Positions 41,499 through 55,140 of a stretch of 64,000 nt of DNA are shown in pieces. The translations under genes were made by a program, and so were the position numbers. The stretch is from contig NW_026515546.1 of NCBI RefSeq assembly GCF_014898815.1, forward strand, positions 2,466,501-2,530,500. The letters are read 5' to 3'. The stretch's first letter is position 1. Every line of letters begins with the position of its first letter. The notes beneath the pieces are model-generated. The model was not told where the DNA came from and made no database searches. It saw only the letters and a program-made list of their open reading frames with translations. This DNA is from Panonychus citri. Taxonomy: Eukaryota; Arthropoda; Arachnida; Trombidiformes; Tetranychidae.

Positions 41499-44400
41499 AC
41501 ACTTTTTCATCTCACGTAAGATGATCTCTTGTTATGATTAGTTTATTTTTGATTAATCATAAACCTCAATACGAACCTTTTAATTATCATTTAATTGTTA
41601 GATATACATTTCACATTGATTAACCTTAAACTTTACTATCATTTACTCATTCTCTCAGCATGTTTGAACCATATCTGATTTCATGATAAAATTTTGTATC
41701 ATTATCATTTCGATTTATGATAAACATCCGGTTCATAATACATGTATTCAGTTAACTGATCAACAACAACAATTGATTGTTAAATGATTGTCAGTCTAAT
41801 ATTTAACAATTGAATTGAAGTTCAACAATTCAATCTGTTGACAAGTTAATTTATAATCTGTCATCATATATCTGTGATCATATTAAATACTAATAATTAC
41901 AATCATTATGATATTATTATAATACAATAATAATAATAATCTTGAAATTTTTCAATTTCATGCATTGTGATTGAATTTATTCATAGATGAAACATATGAT
42001 TATAAATCAGAATTGAATACAAACAGAACTTGAATCTTGTTTTTTTTTAGTTTTGAAAAAAATAGAAAATCTTATGATTTAATCAGTAAATCATCTGATC
42101 TCACCTTCAATTGTCTAGCGATGATTTAATCAAGATGAATAACAAACCACAATTTCCAGGAAATCGCCGGAAATAATTGATGAAAATTCTTTGAGTGAAT
42201 CTTCAATTCAGTCAACAATTAGCAAATAGCCTTGTTCTAATAACAATTATCTTCAATTGTATTGTTTTTAATGAAATATTAGCATGAAAATTTATCATTT
42301 TCTGACCAATTCTGAGTTTTTTTTTCATCAAACAATCACTACACTTACTGTTTACTTGTATCATCAGGTTCGTATATTATTAGCAAGAAAATGACCTTAA
42401 TTATTGATTAACCTTATGCCCAGATCTCGAAGTGTTAATAAATTACAAATATCAAATTAAAGTGATTTACTTGACCAACCTTGAACAATAGTATAATTGT
42501 GGTGTAAGCCAATCAAACATGATAATGGTTAATCAGATTTGATTGTTTTACCTTTTTTCATTATTGACTGAATCCTTTTCCAATAATAATATTAATCATA
42601 TAAACATTTATATAACTAAGTTCATTTACTCCAATTAGCTGATTGATTTTGATTATTTGTGCTCAATTACAATCATATCAATAACAATAATAATAATAAA
42701 AAAAAGGTAAACCATTCATACAGGAAACAGGATTAATGAAGAATGATGTTAATCAAGTTAGTTGATTAGTTAATCATAAAAAAAAGTTTGGTGAAAAATT
42801 AGAAACTTGATAAAGGTCAAAAAATGACTTTAGATTGTAAAAAAAGATCCGAGTAGAGGTTAATTATAATCATGATTAAAGGTCTCAATCAAGTTGCGAT
42901 TTTGCTATTTTCAATCAAATCAAATCACAATCAGCAAATTGTGTATGTGTGCACTTAACTGTTTGGACCAAAAAGATTACTATTAAATTTAATCAATTGA
43001 AACTGTTGATAAGTTTATTAAGTAATCATTTCAATATCGCAAAATTTTGGTACTTTAATTCAGTTAATCAACAATCAATTTGATTGTAAGCTTAAATTGT
43101 TGTTAATATTATAACATAATCCATTATATCACTTTTAATTTGATAATAATGACATTGAATGATTTGATTGATTTACTTGGATTAAACTAATCCAATAGTT
43201 AAGCTCACCTTGTGATTATCAACAATTAACTTAAATTGTTGATTCGAAGTAAAAAAACAGGAATGCAATTTACTAATAATATCATAATTAAAGGTTTCTA
43301 TTAGTCTTAATTGTTGATAATTTTATTATCCGACAATTGAACTTTTTGTTGTCGTTCTTGATTATTTATCTGATTAGTTAATCAACTGGTTAATCAATTG
43401 TTATTTGGATCTAATGATAAAAAAAAACTTTTTAATTGCTTATGATTTGATGATAATTGTTGACTATCGATATTTAATCATAATTGATTTCCGTTTTCAT
43501 GTTAATCGTAATTATTTTCCCAATGTTGTGTTAGTTGATATATTTTTTTCAAGTGTATTTTAGTTAATTAATTGTTCAAAACAAATTGTACACTTAATTT
43601 TCACCTTGATATTGACTAGATAATAGTAACAATTAACTACAATCATTTGAACCACTTGATGAAGAAAGTTTTACAAATTATCAATATTGCAACAATTAGT
43701 TTATTGTTATCTGAATGTTTGAATAGCAAAAATTTGCTGTCATTTTTTCTTTCACTCAATTAATTTGATTTAGTTGATTAACTTTAATCATGATTCAAAT
43801 TTAATTTAGATTCAGATTGAACTTTGAAACAAATCAAGGTTATAATGGTCATTTCGGTGAGAAAGTTAAATTAACTCGTTGATTGTTAATGATTTGGGAA
43901 CGAGTTTCAAGAAGATAACTAAAGACAGTAGTATGTAAATACAAATTAAATTGCAACAATTAACTTAATTCTCATCAATTTTTCTGCTATTTTGGGGTTT
44001 CCAGATACCTATTTACCATAGGTGCTAATGAGATTCAAGGTTCTCAACTAATCACAATTAACATCCAACAATCAACAACATGAGAGACCAGTTTTGACCA
44101 GCCGATTGTTAACTTTCCCGATTGATCAATAGCTAATTGTTGTCAGTGATGAAACTAAATTTATCATACAATTACCTTGAGGATTTTAAGTTTCAAATGT
44201 GATAATTAAGATTCTCTGTATTAAATTAAATTAACACAGCAATTAACTTTGATCATCTCCAAGATTGTATTTTTCAATTTGAATTGATGGTGAAACTGAT
44301 TACAAAATGATTAATGTAATTATCAAAATTGATGATTTCACTTTTAGTATAATTAATTTTCAATAGATTTACTAATCAGTCAGAATTGAGTTTAATTCAA

Positions 44401-47400
44401 ATTGTTCAATCAACTACATAATCTAAAAGGAAATTAATTAATCCAAATCTCATATCGATTTACCTCTTAATCAATAACAAAATGTATTAATATTTAAATG
44501 ATCAAGATCAAGGTTTCTAATCAGTTAATTTAAATTGTCAAATCCTTTAATCATCAAAAACATTTCAAAAGCCTTCAAGTCAATCATTAATTAATTGTCA
44601 ATAATATTTCTTAATTTCGAGTCAATTGTTGATCTAAATTATTGATTCAATAATATTAACTTTTCCAATAGCTCAAGATTCAATTTAATTAAAAGATTTA
44701 CTATTATTGGGCAATTTAATTTTCTTTGATCAATTATAATTGCGTTAAGATTAAGATAACTGTAAATTTAATTACAACGATTTACTATTTATTGAAACAA
44801 AATCTTATTTTCTTGTATATTTCAAGGTTAATTCAGTAAATTATCATCAAATTGCTATTAATAAATTGAATTAATATAACATTTTAAACAACTTGTTATC
44901 CTTGATTGTTAATAATTAACTAATTATCAATTGATTACATGAAAGTAACTTTTAATGAAAAGTGATTCTTAAATGTTAATATTAAACTTTGCTCCAATTG
45001 ATTGTTGTTAATCAATTGAATTGAACTGAATTTTTTTGTTGAGAGTATTCAACTTACAATCACAACAAATTAATAAATAGTAATTGATCAGTTTGATGAC
45101 AATTAAGGAAGTTCATCTAATTGAGAGATCAATGTATTTTTTTCATACTTGTGTAGGTGTTGATAGTAACTGGATTTAAGGTGAATAGTAAATTATTTAT
45201 TTAAATTATCATGGGAATATAACTGAATTTAAGGTTGATTAACCTGTTGATGATTAACAATCAATCAGACTATTCATTTGTAAACAGTAACGGTAATCAT
45301 GAGTTGAGAAAATCTCAGGAAAACAATTGGATTAAATCAATTGTGATAATCAGTTTCACTTTGAATTTACCCATTCAAATCAAGAAAAATCAATTTCAGC
45401 TTAATTGTTAATTTACAATTAGCTGTTAACTATTATCCGAAGCAAAAAGAAAACATAAACAATTGAGAAAAAGTAAAATTATTTCCTCAATTAAATTGAG
45501 ACTATTAAATAATGTTGATTGTCAACAATTAACAGAAAAAAAAGAGCCTAAATTACAGGTAACAATTTGATGCACATTATGAACTTACCGCTAATTAGTT
45601 GATTAACAATTAAGAGACACTGTTGGTGAAAAAAAAGTAACCAACACAAGGAAAAATTCAGTTCATTCAATTAAATTGTTAGTGATTTGAATTAACAATT
45701 GATTGTAACAATTTCATCAGCGACTGAGTAATATTGATATTCCCGTATAATAATTGCTTGTTTTGATCATCATGATGATTGGAATCTCAGGAATTAGGTC
45801 ATGATCATTGAATGACAATTAAATTAATGCTCGATTATAATAAACATTGGGAAAAGCGACTAAATCAGACAAACCCTTGTCTTAATCGTTAATTATATGA
45901 GAGAGAAAGTTATTGATTCTGTTTATCCAGTTACCTTATTTGTTGAATTATTTATTTTTACCAATGTTAATCAAATTAGATGATATTGATTATCTATCGG
46001 CGAAAGATAATTAAATCATTAGTAGTAGTACCTCAATGATCATCTTATTACTACTAACAAACTAACACTTTCACTGAAATTAATCAAACACTTAATAGAA
46101 ACGTGAAAAAAGATGAAAGTAGCTCATAAGATAAAAGGATAAGAATAGATTAAATTATCTAGTTAATTATGGTGATGAGAGTTAATTGTTAATAGATAAA
46201 CAGTGTTAATCCATTTTAATCTTAAATTATCATTACTGATACACAGAAAGTATATTAAAAATAGATGTACATTAAAAATGGCGACCAAAACTCTTGATTA
46301 ACTGTAAATGTTTCTACATTTAGCGACAATTAACCCTTCTTTTTTGCTCTATCGTTAATTGTTTTCCCATAATCTCTCAATGGTAAATCAAATTGATTAT
46401 TTGATTAGTGATTCGATTTGTCAGTTTGATTTGATTTTCCATCAAATAAGTACGAAAGTCAACACTGGTCATTGTAGAGATTTTTATTCATAATTATCTT
46501 AAGATTAATCTCTTGGTATCTCTGGGATTAGAATAATTAATTTATTAGTTTAAAGTCGTTGATTAGCTCGAATAAAGTTAATTAAAGTCAATTGTTTCAA
46601 TTTCATTGCTGAATGGGTGAGAGGATGAAAAGAAAGAGACAATTTATCTTACTGTCTGTTTACCTTTCTTTTTTCTTCCATCTTCTCTTTCTTTCTTGCC
46701 TGTCGCTCTTTTGAAATTGATTCAATTTCAGAATCATGTTTATCTGATCAGAATTTGTGTTTTGTTTACATGAATTAACCTCACTTTCACTATTCAGATT
46801 AACTTATTTACTTCAATCAGCTCAGTTTATGTTTAATCCTCCACCATCATTTCCACTACGATAATTATTTCCACCATCACCTTCATCTTTTCCTCCTCCT
46901 TTTCTAATTTGTCTCCACCTTTCATATTAATAACTCTGGCTTAATCTTCATCTCTAACTTTCATTGTCATCATCTAATTAACTTTAATCATCGATAATCA
47001 AGTCAAACAATTAATTTCTTTAATTTTCTCCCAACAGCTCACAAGTTGCTCATCTCCAAATATCAACAACAACAACACCAACAACGTTATTGGCTCCCTC
47101 ATTTCTCTCTCTCTCTCTCTCTCTCTCTCCTCACCTTCTCCCTCCATTCAACATCTACTTCTTGGTCTCTCTGACGATTTTCCTTCTCACTCTTGTGCCT
47201 CATCTGAACATCATCTCTCTTATTCTCTCACAGTTTCTCAATATTTTCAAATTTCCATTGAAATATCAAACAAATGACAACATAACCAATCATCTCGATA
47301 TATTTTGCTTTCATCAACATCATAACTATCATCAAGTTAAACTTCAACATAATCAACATTGGAAAACCAGCAGAAAAAGTAAAAACAAGTTACCAACATT

Positions 47401-48056
47401 AACCAGTCGCTTAATTGTTGCTGTTAAATTTTGGTTTTGCAATTTTCTGTTGTTGATCAACTTTCACCATTCTCACTGCTCCCTTCATACAACTGCCTTC
47501 AAGCTAATCTGAAATTCAATTCAATTTAATAAGTTTCATTTGGTAATATGACGAGAATCAACTTGGATAATTTAGTTAACTTATTGTAATTTAATTTCTT
47601 GCTCTCTGTGGTTAATCAAACAAGTTATAGTTTTCATTTTTTAATTGTTGACAAAATTTACAACCAAATTGAAGATGGAAAAAGTTTCAAGTTGAATTGA
47701 TTTTATCAACAACAGTAGTTGGATTATCATAACAAAAAAAAACTCACCATTAAATCAACAACAATCAACAAGTGCAATAACAACAACAACCATTGTTAAC
47801 ACAGAAATCCAATCAACCTAGTGAACAATTAAACTCAATCAATTTACTATCAGTTGACAAATATTTTCATTTCTATCAATCATGCTGACGATTGTGATTT
47901 GATTGTTTCGTTCAATTGTTGGTTGAAAATCACATTGAATTAACCAAGAAAAATATCAGAAATTCATCATCATTTTCTGTTACAATTTAATTCACTTTCA
48001 TTCAATTGAATACACGATTAATTGTTTGAAACTTTTTCTCTCCTTCTTATTTACAG
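41498..48056. other. Gene-free AT-rich stretch of 6.5 kb
   Basis: No credible ORF, RNA gene or transposon ends were found. The words CAATTAA, AATTGTT and TTAATTG recur very often on both strands, in many short imperfect inverted pairs. The last kilobase, with a (TC)n run at 47104-47130, probably holds the promoter and 5' exon of the ZIP gene. Confidence 0.45.
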
Positions 48057-48143
48057 TTAGTTAACCACAATTCATAAGTGTAATTTATTTTTAATTGTAA
48101 AATTGTATAACTTTGTTAATTTACGTAAACAACAATATCGACA
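48057..48143 (+). promoter_or_regulatory. 5' UTR of the ZIP gene behind a splice acceptor
   Basis: CTCTCCTTCTTATTTACAG just upstream is a strong acceptor, followed by a short leader to the ATG at 48144. The 5' exon is probably far upstream, but its donor was not identified. Confidence 0.5.
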
Positions 48144-49622
48144 ATGACTCTATTGGCAACCAGAATAATCGCTTTGATTGTATTGTTTTTTTTAACCTTG
48201 TTGATGGGAATCGGTCCAGTTATTTTGTTCCGTTACTGGAATCGCAGGAAACAGGCCAAGACCCTTGAAGTTACTGGTCGAAAAGGATCTTCCTCGAAAG
48301 GTTCAATGCAAAAATCGACTGCAAGTGCGGTTACACTTCAATTGTTGATGTTTTTCGGCGGCGGAGTTTTACTGGCTACATGTTTCGTCCATCTTATACC
48401 CGAAGTGAGAGAAAATTTTGACCACTATTTCCATTCCAAGGAAGGGCAGGCCTCATTCCTGGGACCCAAAGCTTCAGCTTCATCTCATTCTCATGATCAT
48501 TCCCATGGAAGTGAACATGATCTACCAGGGGCACATGAAATTGATCCGGAACATCATCATCATGATCACGACCATGACCATGGTAATGAGAGTAATAGTA
48601 GTGATTCAATGGGAATTAATTACAACGGAAGTGAACCGGCAACCGATGAAACTGATACATCAGCCTCATTAAAAGCAACCACCGGTCATAAGCATAAACA
48701 CAAAGTTCCCTATGTAGAGCTTGCAATTTGTGGTGGTTTTTTCCTCATCTATTTCCTTGAGGAGATTATTCACCTTTTAATTGGTAATCACCATGAAAAA
48801 GATGATGATGCCTCTATTGACACCGGATCGACCGTGATTGACAAGCCCAGACCAAGTAATGGAACTATTCAAATGTCCTTAAACTGTGAACCTTTGCCCA
48901 ATGGTAAAGGTCAAAATCCACCTTACCTAGTGTCTTGTGTTAAAATACCTTCAGCCTCTCCTCATTATGGAACCATAGGTTATGATAATCATGGTGTCGA
49001 TCTTAAAGATGATTCAGTTTATCCAGGATTCCGTCCAACACCAATCGAAGCATTTACCGATTCTCGAGGAAATATAAGTCCAACCTCGAGCTCCTTTGAT
49101 ATGCTCAATAAAACAAATTCCTCTTCCGCTTCAACAACCTCATCATTAAATCGTCAACCTCTTTCAGTCCGTTTTCTTCGTGGTTTTGTTACCATTGTTG
49201 CCTTTTCCGCTCATTCGGTTTTCGATGGGGTGGCCATTGGTCTTCAGAGTACAACCTCACAATTATGGACAATTTTCTTTGCCATTTCTATGCACAAACT
49301 GGTTGTCGCTTTTGCGATTGGCCTTGAACTCTACGAACAAACCGCAAGTTTAGCCTTAACATGGATCCATATGATTCTGTTTTCCATCATGTCCCCCATT
49401 GGAATCTTAATTGTTATTCTCACCGAAAGAGAATTCAAATCACAAGATAGTCCAGTTATCATCCTTTTAAGTGCCGTTGCAACGGGAACAATATTGTACA
49501 TTGTTTTCTTTGAGATTCTCCAACGAGATCGATGTTCAAAAATTCCTGGAATTGTTCAACTTTTCATCTTGGTCATTGGCTTTACCTGTATGAGTTGTTT
49601 GACTCTTTTGGTTGATCATTAA
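48144..49622 (+). CDS. SLC39A1-like: ZIP-family zinc transporter (SLC39A1/2/3 group), 492 aa
   Basis: Imports zinc into the cytosol across the plasma membrane or from vesicles. Single coding exon. There are eight predicted membrane segments: three before a long loop, then the VELAICGGFFLIYFLEEIIH segment, a second loop, and four at the C-terminus. The first loop is His-rich (HSHDHSHGSEHD, HHHHDHDHDHG, about residues 114-150), a presumed zinc sensor. TM4 holds HSVFDGVAIGL and TM5 HKLVVAFAIGLELYE, matching the signature residues of the metal path in ZIP proteins. At 492 residues it is longer than human ZIP1-3 (about 310-365) because both cytoplasmic loops are extended with Ser/Thr/Pro-rich sequence. 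The frame is intact. Confidence 0.93.
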   Translation: MTLLATRIIALIVLFFLTLLMGIGPVILFRYWNRRKQAKTLEVTGRKGSSSKGSMQKSTASAVTLQLLMFFGGGVLLATCFVHLIPEVRENFDHYFHSKEGQASFLGPKASASSHSHDHSHGSEHDLPGAHEIDPEHHHHDHDHDHGNESNSSDSMGINYNGSEPATDETDTSASLKATTGHKHKHKVPYVELAICGGFFLIYFLEEIIHLLIGNHHEKDDDASIDTGSTVIDKPRPSNGTIQMSLNCEPLPNGKGQNPPYLVSCVKIPSASPHYGTIGYDNHGVDLKDDSVYPGFRPTPIEAFTDSRGNISPTSSSFDMLNKTNSSSASTTSSLNRQPLSVRFLRGFVTIVAFSAHSVFDGVAIGLQSTTSQLWTIFFAISMHKLVVAFAIGLELYEQTASLALTWIHMILFSIMSPIGILIVILTEREFKSQDSPVIILLSAVATGTILYIVFFEILQRDRCSKIPGIVQLFILVIGFTCMSCLTLLVDH

Positions 49623-52576
49623 AAGAAAAAGGTAATCATCATGATTATCCTTTCCTCTTTATCATCTTCATCATCATGACTCTGCTATTGCAAGAGAGAT
49701 ACTTTTACTTTGCAGTTTCTCATAAACTCTCTCTTTCTTTTCTTTCTTACTCTTCCTGTTTCAATCTCTTTTTCCTCATCATCTTTTCCGCATTTAGTCT
49801 TATTATTTATCCTTTTTTTCTTCTCCGTCTTATCTTCACCATCATCTTTTCTTCTTCTCTTCCGACGACATTCAACTTCAGAATCAACATGAAAACAATA
49901 ACGCCAAAGGGATAACTCTGAATTGAAACTTGATTCAATCTCTCCAATCACTTTATCATCAACATGAAATAATCAACACACACAAGAAAAGGAATCAAGG
50001 ATTTTGACCTAACCAACGAGCTACGGGCCTCAAACATATACAACAAACTTAATATTATCATTCTCATCATCATCATCATCATCATCCTACGTTCAGATCT
50101 CATCATGTTTCTAACCCTCTTTCTTTGTTTTCACAGTTAACATCAAATGAATGAAACATTTTCTATTGATCAATTTCAATATCAATGATAATCATTTCAT
50201 GACTCAAGCAGATTTAACATCTACCTGTTCTTGCTGATACATCATCAACATACATTTGAAATAATTGCCCAACCATCAATAGCAGCTAAGGTCCGGTTCA
50301 TTAATCTATTGGAGGACAGAATTAATAAAAAAAAGTTTATATCGCGATGAAAAAAAACAACCACCAAAGATTAACGATTGTAAACAAGATCAAGAGAGAG
50401 CATCTAAAGATGAGAGAGAGAGAGAGAGATGATCATCTAAAATTGAAGATTAAGATGATAACGATGATAACGATGACTTTGACCGAGATACCAAGCAACA
50501 AGTGTGAGGATAAAGAGGAGGATTAAACTCAAAAGGAATCGTATCTTTATAACGAGATGGAAACAAATTAAAATGATGATGCCTAAAGTTGATGATACAA
50601 ATAAATTATCATCGTTTTCACGAAATCGTTGCAGCCAATATTATCAGAATCGTCTCCCAATATCATGATTTAGCGAAAAAAGGAAAAAAAAGAAAGTCAA
50701 GCAAAAGAGAAAGTCACAAAAAAGAAAGATCATCAAGAGGATAAACAACAGCATCAAATTCATTGGAGAGAGAGACGATGATGATGGAGGAAGATAAAAA
50801 ATTGGTTCATACTGTCACCAGGTATGGAATCATAATTGAAATGATTACCATCCAAGCATGGATCATTTTCATCCTCATCATCATCGTTGTCACCATCTTC
50901 TTATTTCATATCTCTCTCTCTCTCTCTCACTCTCTCTCTCACTCTCTTATCATCTTCTCCCTTTCTGTATTTATCTTGTCTAATTTACTTGATGAAAGTT
51001 ATTTAAAGAGATTAATTATTTAAATAACTTTTATCTTCATCTAATTGGTGAACCATAACTGTATCTACCTGTATTAACGGTTAACTAACTGTGCGTATGA
51101 ATAGGTTAATTAGAGATAGCAAATTGATGACCACTTAACAATCACCGTAACAATTAACTTTCCATTGATTAAACATTACGATGTAATATAAGCATTCAGA
51201 TTGACAGGAATTACAATATCTAAATTAATATCACAATTAACTAGTGAAACTCAATTTTTATATTTAGTTATTGAATTTAGTTGATTGTTGCAAATTATTT
51301 GTACCTTATTTTTTTTTGTTAATCAATTAATTAGCATTCCTAAAGTAATAGTATTTTAATTAATCAAGTTGATATGATATATATTTTTATCAATTACTGT
51401 TGATTAATTGTAAACATTTTCAATTACTCGATGATGATATTAACTATTATCAAACTTTTTTCATTAAGTTAATCATTTACAATCAATTTATTATTTGATT
51501 CTAAACAATTGCTTATCTTTCAGTCCGACAATTAAACGCACAAAAGCTTAATTGTAATAATTAACTTAATACAATTAGTGATTTAGTTTTTTTTTGTTTC
51601 TTTCCACAATCACAATTACCTTCATCAGACCAATTTAATTAGTTGATAAAGTTTATTGAGCTTATCGTTAACCATAAATTGTAATGGTTACAACTACTTT
51701 ATTGTAATTAACTTTAATCATAATTAAGACAAACTTAATTTTAATCATAATCATTAACTTTTGAATATATTGAATATGTAATGTTGATTAAAAGTCAAAT
51801 ATTATCAATTAAAACTTTGCCTCTCTCTCTCTCTTTGCTGATTGTTTGTTAAATTGTAACAATTAGTGACAATGATTTATAATTAATAGTAACGGGTGAT
51901 CATATTGAGTCTCGGTTTAATTAATTAGTAACAATAAGTAATCAATGACAAAGAAAAGGTGAAAAAAATAAACAAAGTGAAAAATTGTCCCAATCAACAA
52001 TTAAGGTAAACAATAAACACCAACAACAATTAACTGATTGTTAAAGATGTAAATTAACTTATGATTTGAGTTTTTTTTTACTAATTATCTAACCTTCACA
52101 GTATTCTGATTATGCACAATTAATTGTTAACAATTATCGAGGTAATGATTGCAATTGCAATAAAGAAAACAAATCGAAACAATTTAATCATCAATACGAA
52201 AACAACAACAAAAAATGTAAATTAACTCAACAATTTAAATTGTAATTGTTATAAACTCAATCTTGAACTGTAGTTAATCAAGATTTCCAGGTCATCAGTT
52301 GATTAAAGTTAATTGTAAAGATTGGGTGAAAGTTTTTTCACTGAAACAATTAACAATTTTATCAACTTTTTTTCCAATCCAATGATTTACTTTAATCACT
52401 TTCAAATACATCAACAATTTACTGATTATCTGTGATAATTTTGATTACAATAAGATTTTAGACTTAAATAATTGGTGATCAACTGATGAGAAAAGTAATT
52501 GTGATTTTCTTGTATTCAGGTTTGTTAATTTTGTTCGTGATCAATTTGTATTGTTTTTACTAAAAACTTTTTAGTA
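49623..52576. other. Non-coding region 3' of the ZIP gene
   Basis: Low-complexity CT-, GA- and ATC-rich DNA to about 51,000 (including (TC)n at 50911-50947), then AT-rich DNA with frequent CAATTAA words. Frames at 49676-49951 and 50763-51023 are translations of simple repeats. Confidence 0.5.
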
Positions 52577-52578
52577 AT

Positions 52579-52770
52579 GTGTTGCCACAAACCCACAGCA
52601 ATCAAGTGATGATGATGATTAAAGATGGACAGTAATAAATCATTGGGATAAAAAAGGTCTATGGTTGTATGATTGGATAGACAATCAAGTTGAAGGAAAA
52701 TGCAATCAAGTAACCGACAATAATCAAAGTCTATGACAAATTAATAATTAAAAGTTTATACTAATCATAT
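52579..52770 (+). repeat. 200-bp direct repeat, copy 1
   Basis: About 90 percent identical by eye to 54938-55140, e.g. CAGTAATAAATCATTGGGAT, AAAAAAGGTCTATGGTTGTA and TGATTGGATAGACAATCAAG. The two copies bracket a 2.1 kb segment with a Gln-rich ORF and a MITE fragment. Confidence 0.85.
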
Positions 52771-53040
52771 GCACTCCTGTTTTCGTTTAACGCAATTTTT
52801 AAAACCATTGAAGATGAAATTAAAGCCTTGATAAGCTGCGTGTTGAAATGACATTAAGAATTGGTTAGTATCTTATTTAGTTGATTGATAACTTTTATTA
52901 TCATCTCGTTGACAAACAATTTTTACCTCACTGTTAATTAAATCTTTACTTTGCTGATTAATCATGATGATCAATAGTTGATGAAGTTATATACAAATAT
53001 TAAACATTAAGATTGTATAATTATTAGATACTCAAGTGAG

Positions 53041-53496
53041 CGAAGATTTTATTAGTCGGCTGGTAACAGTCAACAAAGAGAAGAGCAATTTGGTCAACAA
53101 CAATAAAAACAACAAAATCAAGAAATGTCAAATGCTGGGACGACTTGATTGGATGAAATGGCAATTTCTAATCATGTACAAATGCCTCATGATACAATGA
53201 TTGGGTTGGACGGAAAGGAGATTCCTCTTGAAGAAGTTGGTGCTAGCAATCAAAGAGAAGAACAATTTGGCCAGCAACAACAACAACAACAACAACAACA
53301 ACATCAAGAAATGTCCAATGATGAGACGACTCGATTTGATGAAATGGAGATTCCTTTTGCTGAAGTCGGTGGCAACAGTCAACAAAGTGAGGAGCAATTT
53401 GATCATCAACAACATCAACAAGAACCAAATTATGACAACGACATAAGTGTTACTGAAGAAACAAGCCCTTTCATTACAATGGTCAAACCCAAATGA
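53041..53496 (+). pseudogene. Gln-rich repeat-coding sequence with internal stops
   Basis: Three tandem units of about 40 codons share the pattern GNSQQ/SNQ-REEQFGQQQ followed by QEMSN-TTR(L/F)DEM. The last two lie in an open frame (53149-53496) that ends SPFITMVKPK. The first unit carries TAA and TGA stops in the same frame. The frame begins without ATG, and AACAG before TCAAC (about 53070) could be an acceptor. Either a decayed Gln-rich gene or the last exon of an unseen one. No domain recognised. Confidence 0.4.
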
Positions 53497-53601
53497 GAAT
53501 TTTAACAGCAATCAATTCAAAAAATATGTTAGTTGATACTTTTTATTATTTAGAAAATAACAAATTTTTACCAATCAAACTGCTACAAGATACCAATTAC
53601 T

Positions 53602-53814
53602 TCAAATGTACATACTTGATGTACAAAATTCATCACTAGCATTTCCAACGACTTCAGAGCCATCAGTAGCATCAATACTACTAACGACTTCAGAGCCATC
53701 GGAGATATTGGTATCTAATGAATCAGTTAATGGAATTTTAAAATTTCCATTGCCAAACAAAAATAATACATGATAAATATATAGTTGATCATCATCCAAA
53801 AACAATCCTGGCAA
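53602..53814 (-). CDS. Unidentified acidic ORF, 70 aa
   Basis: Starts MPGLFLDDDQLYIYHVLFLF and holds two copies of (A/S)DGSEVV separated by about 13 residues; the DNA has a direct repeat ACGACTTCAGAGCCATC at about 53649 and 53687. It lies tail to tail with the Gln-rich sequence inside the 2.1 kb segment bracketed by direct repeats. No function can be assigned and it may not be a gene. Confidence 0.25.
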   Translation of the reverse strand: MPGLFLDDDQLYIYHVLFLFGNGNFKIPLTDSLDTNISDGSEVVSSIDATDGSEVVGNASDEFCTSSMYI

Positions 53815-54095
53815 AAAATATTTTATAATAATTTAGTCAAAATGTCATTTGAAAAAGTTTCAAACAACCAAATGAAAACATGGATAGAACCGAGTATTCT
53901 TAAAGAAAAAGATAGTCGCAAATAGGAATACCAGTGTGGGCTGCCAGATATATGTAGTTACAAATCAAACAAGAAAGAGTTGATATATAGATATCACAAC
54001 GAGATATTTTGTATGCGTATGTTTAATTACCCCAAACCTATTCCAACATACGCCAACCTTACACGACATTTTGCATAGAAAAAAATCTTTTTTAA

Positions 54096-54165
54096 GCTAG
54101 CAAAAATTGTAGAAAAATAAAAAGACATTGCGATATTAATCTATTTATTTAAAAAAATTCAAAAA
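54096..54165 (+). repeat. Fragment of the MITE family seen at 5115-5485
   Basis: AAAATTGTAGAAAAATAA followed by GACATTGCGATATT and a T/A-rich block matches 5229-5300 (AAAATTGTAGAAAAATAATAG, GACATAACGATATTTATC). The element ends are not preserved here. Confidence 0.55.
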
Positions 54166-54937
54166 TAGTTGTACAGATATAAAGAAAATATCAGAAAACC
54201 AATGTCATAAGTGGTCAGTGTCAAAAGTTAGCAATTGATGAAAAAGACGGGCGTTAAATTGACCAAATTAAAATGTTAATTAGATTAATAAAAGGATTAG
54301 ATGGAAACGAAAGAAAAAAGGGGAAGAGAGAAAAGGGTTGCATTATGATGTTCGGGGCAATGAAAGAGAAAGAGGAAAGAAAGAGCATCAGATGAATGTG
54401 AGTTTCAATTGTATAACCTCACGCCCTGAGATATCAAAACTTCGAGAGTTAATCAAAGATTTGATTACTTTGTGAAACTTGAGGTTGACAAAATTTTTGT
54501 TCCGTTTGATCAAAAATAAAGACAGAAAAGATGACATTCATGAATTTGATCACTTAAAATTCGATAACTTACTCAGAAAAGCGATCATGTTGATCTCATA
54601 ATTTTCCTTGTTTTAATTAATTTGATTGCCAATAATTTATGATTAACAGGTAGAGGTTGAAATTCATCTATTTTTGTCACATAACAAGTGATAAGTGAAG
54701 AGCAAGATTTTAACTTAATTATTCAATAATTTAATTATCATCAAGACAATTGTTTCACATTTGTCATCGACTGTAAAGATTTAATCATTTTCACAGGAAT
54801 AAACTTTATTTATTCTGATTGCGTTTACTGATTGATAGACAAACTATCAGTTTCTGTGATATAACAATAATTCAGCTGATTCCCTGAAGGTTTTTTTGAT
54901 AATAATTTCAAGAGTTCAGTGAGTTAGTTAGTTAATT

Positions 54938-55140
54938 GTTGTCACAACCACACAGCAATCAAGTGATGATGATGATGAAAGAGTGTCAGTAATAAATCAT
55001 TGGGATAAAAAAGGTCTATGGTTGTATGATTGGATAGACAATCAAGTTGAAAGAAAAATGCAAGCAAGTAACCGATAATAATCACAATCTATGACTTGAC
55101 TGTGACAAATTAACTAATTAAAAGTTCATACCAATCATAT
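54938..55140 (+). repeat. 200-bp direct repeat, copy 2
   Basis: Second copy of the unit at 52579-52770, same strand. It has an 11-base extra stretch near its end (TTGACTGTGAC) relative to copy 1. Confidence 0.85.

Noticed and set aside
47090..47512. ORF of 140 codons
   Set aside because: It reads through a (TC)n run, is low-complexity with no domain, and is better explained as DNA upstream of the ZIP gene.
48394..48672. ORFs overlapping the His-rich loop of the ZIP gene
   Set aside because: Other-frame shadows of a repetitive CAT/GAT-rich coding stretch.
53128..53511. Minus-strand ORF of 127 codons with leucine runs
   Set aside because: Antisense of the Gln repeats (CAA read as TTG); the plus strand better explains the tandem unit.
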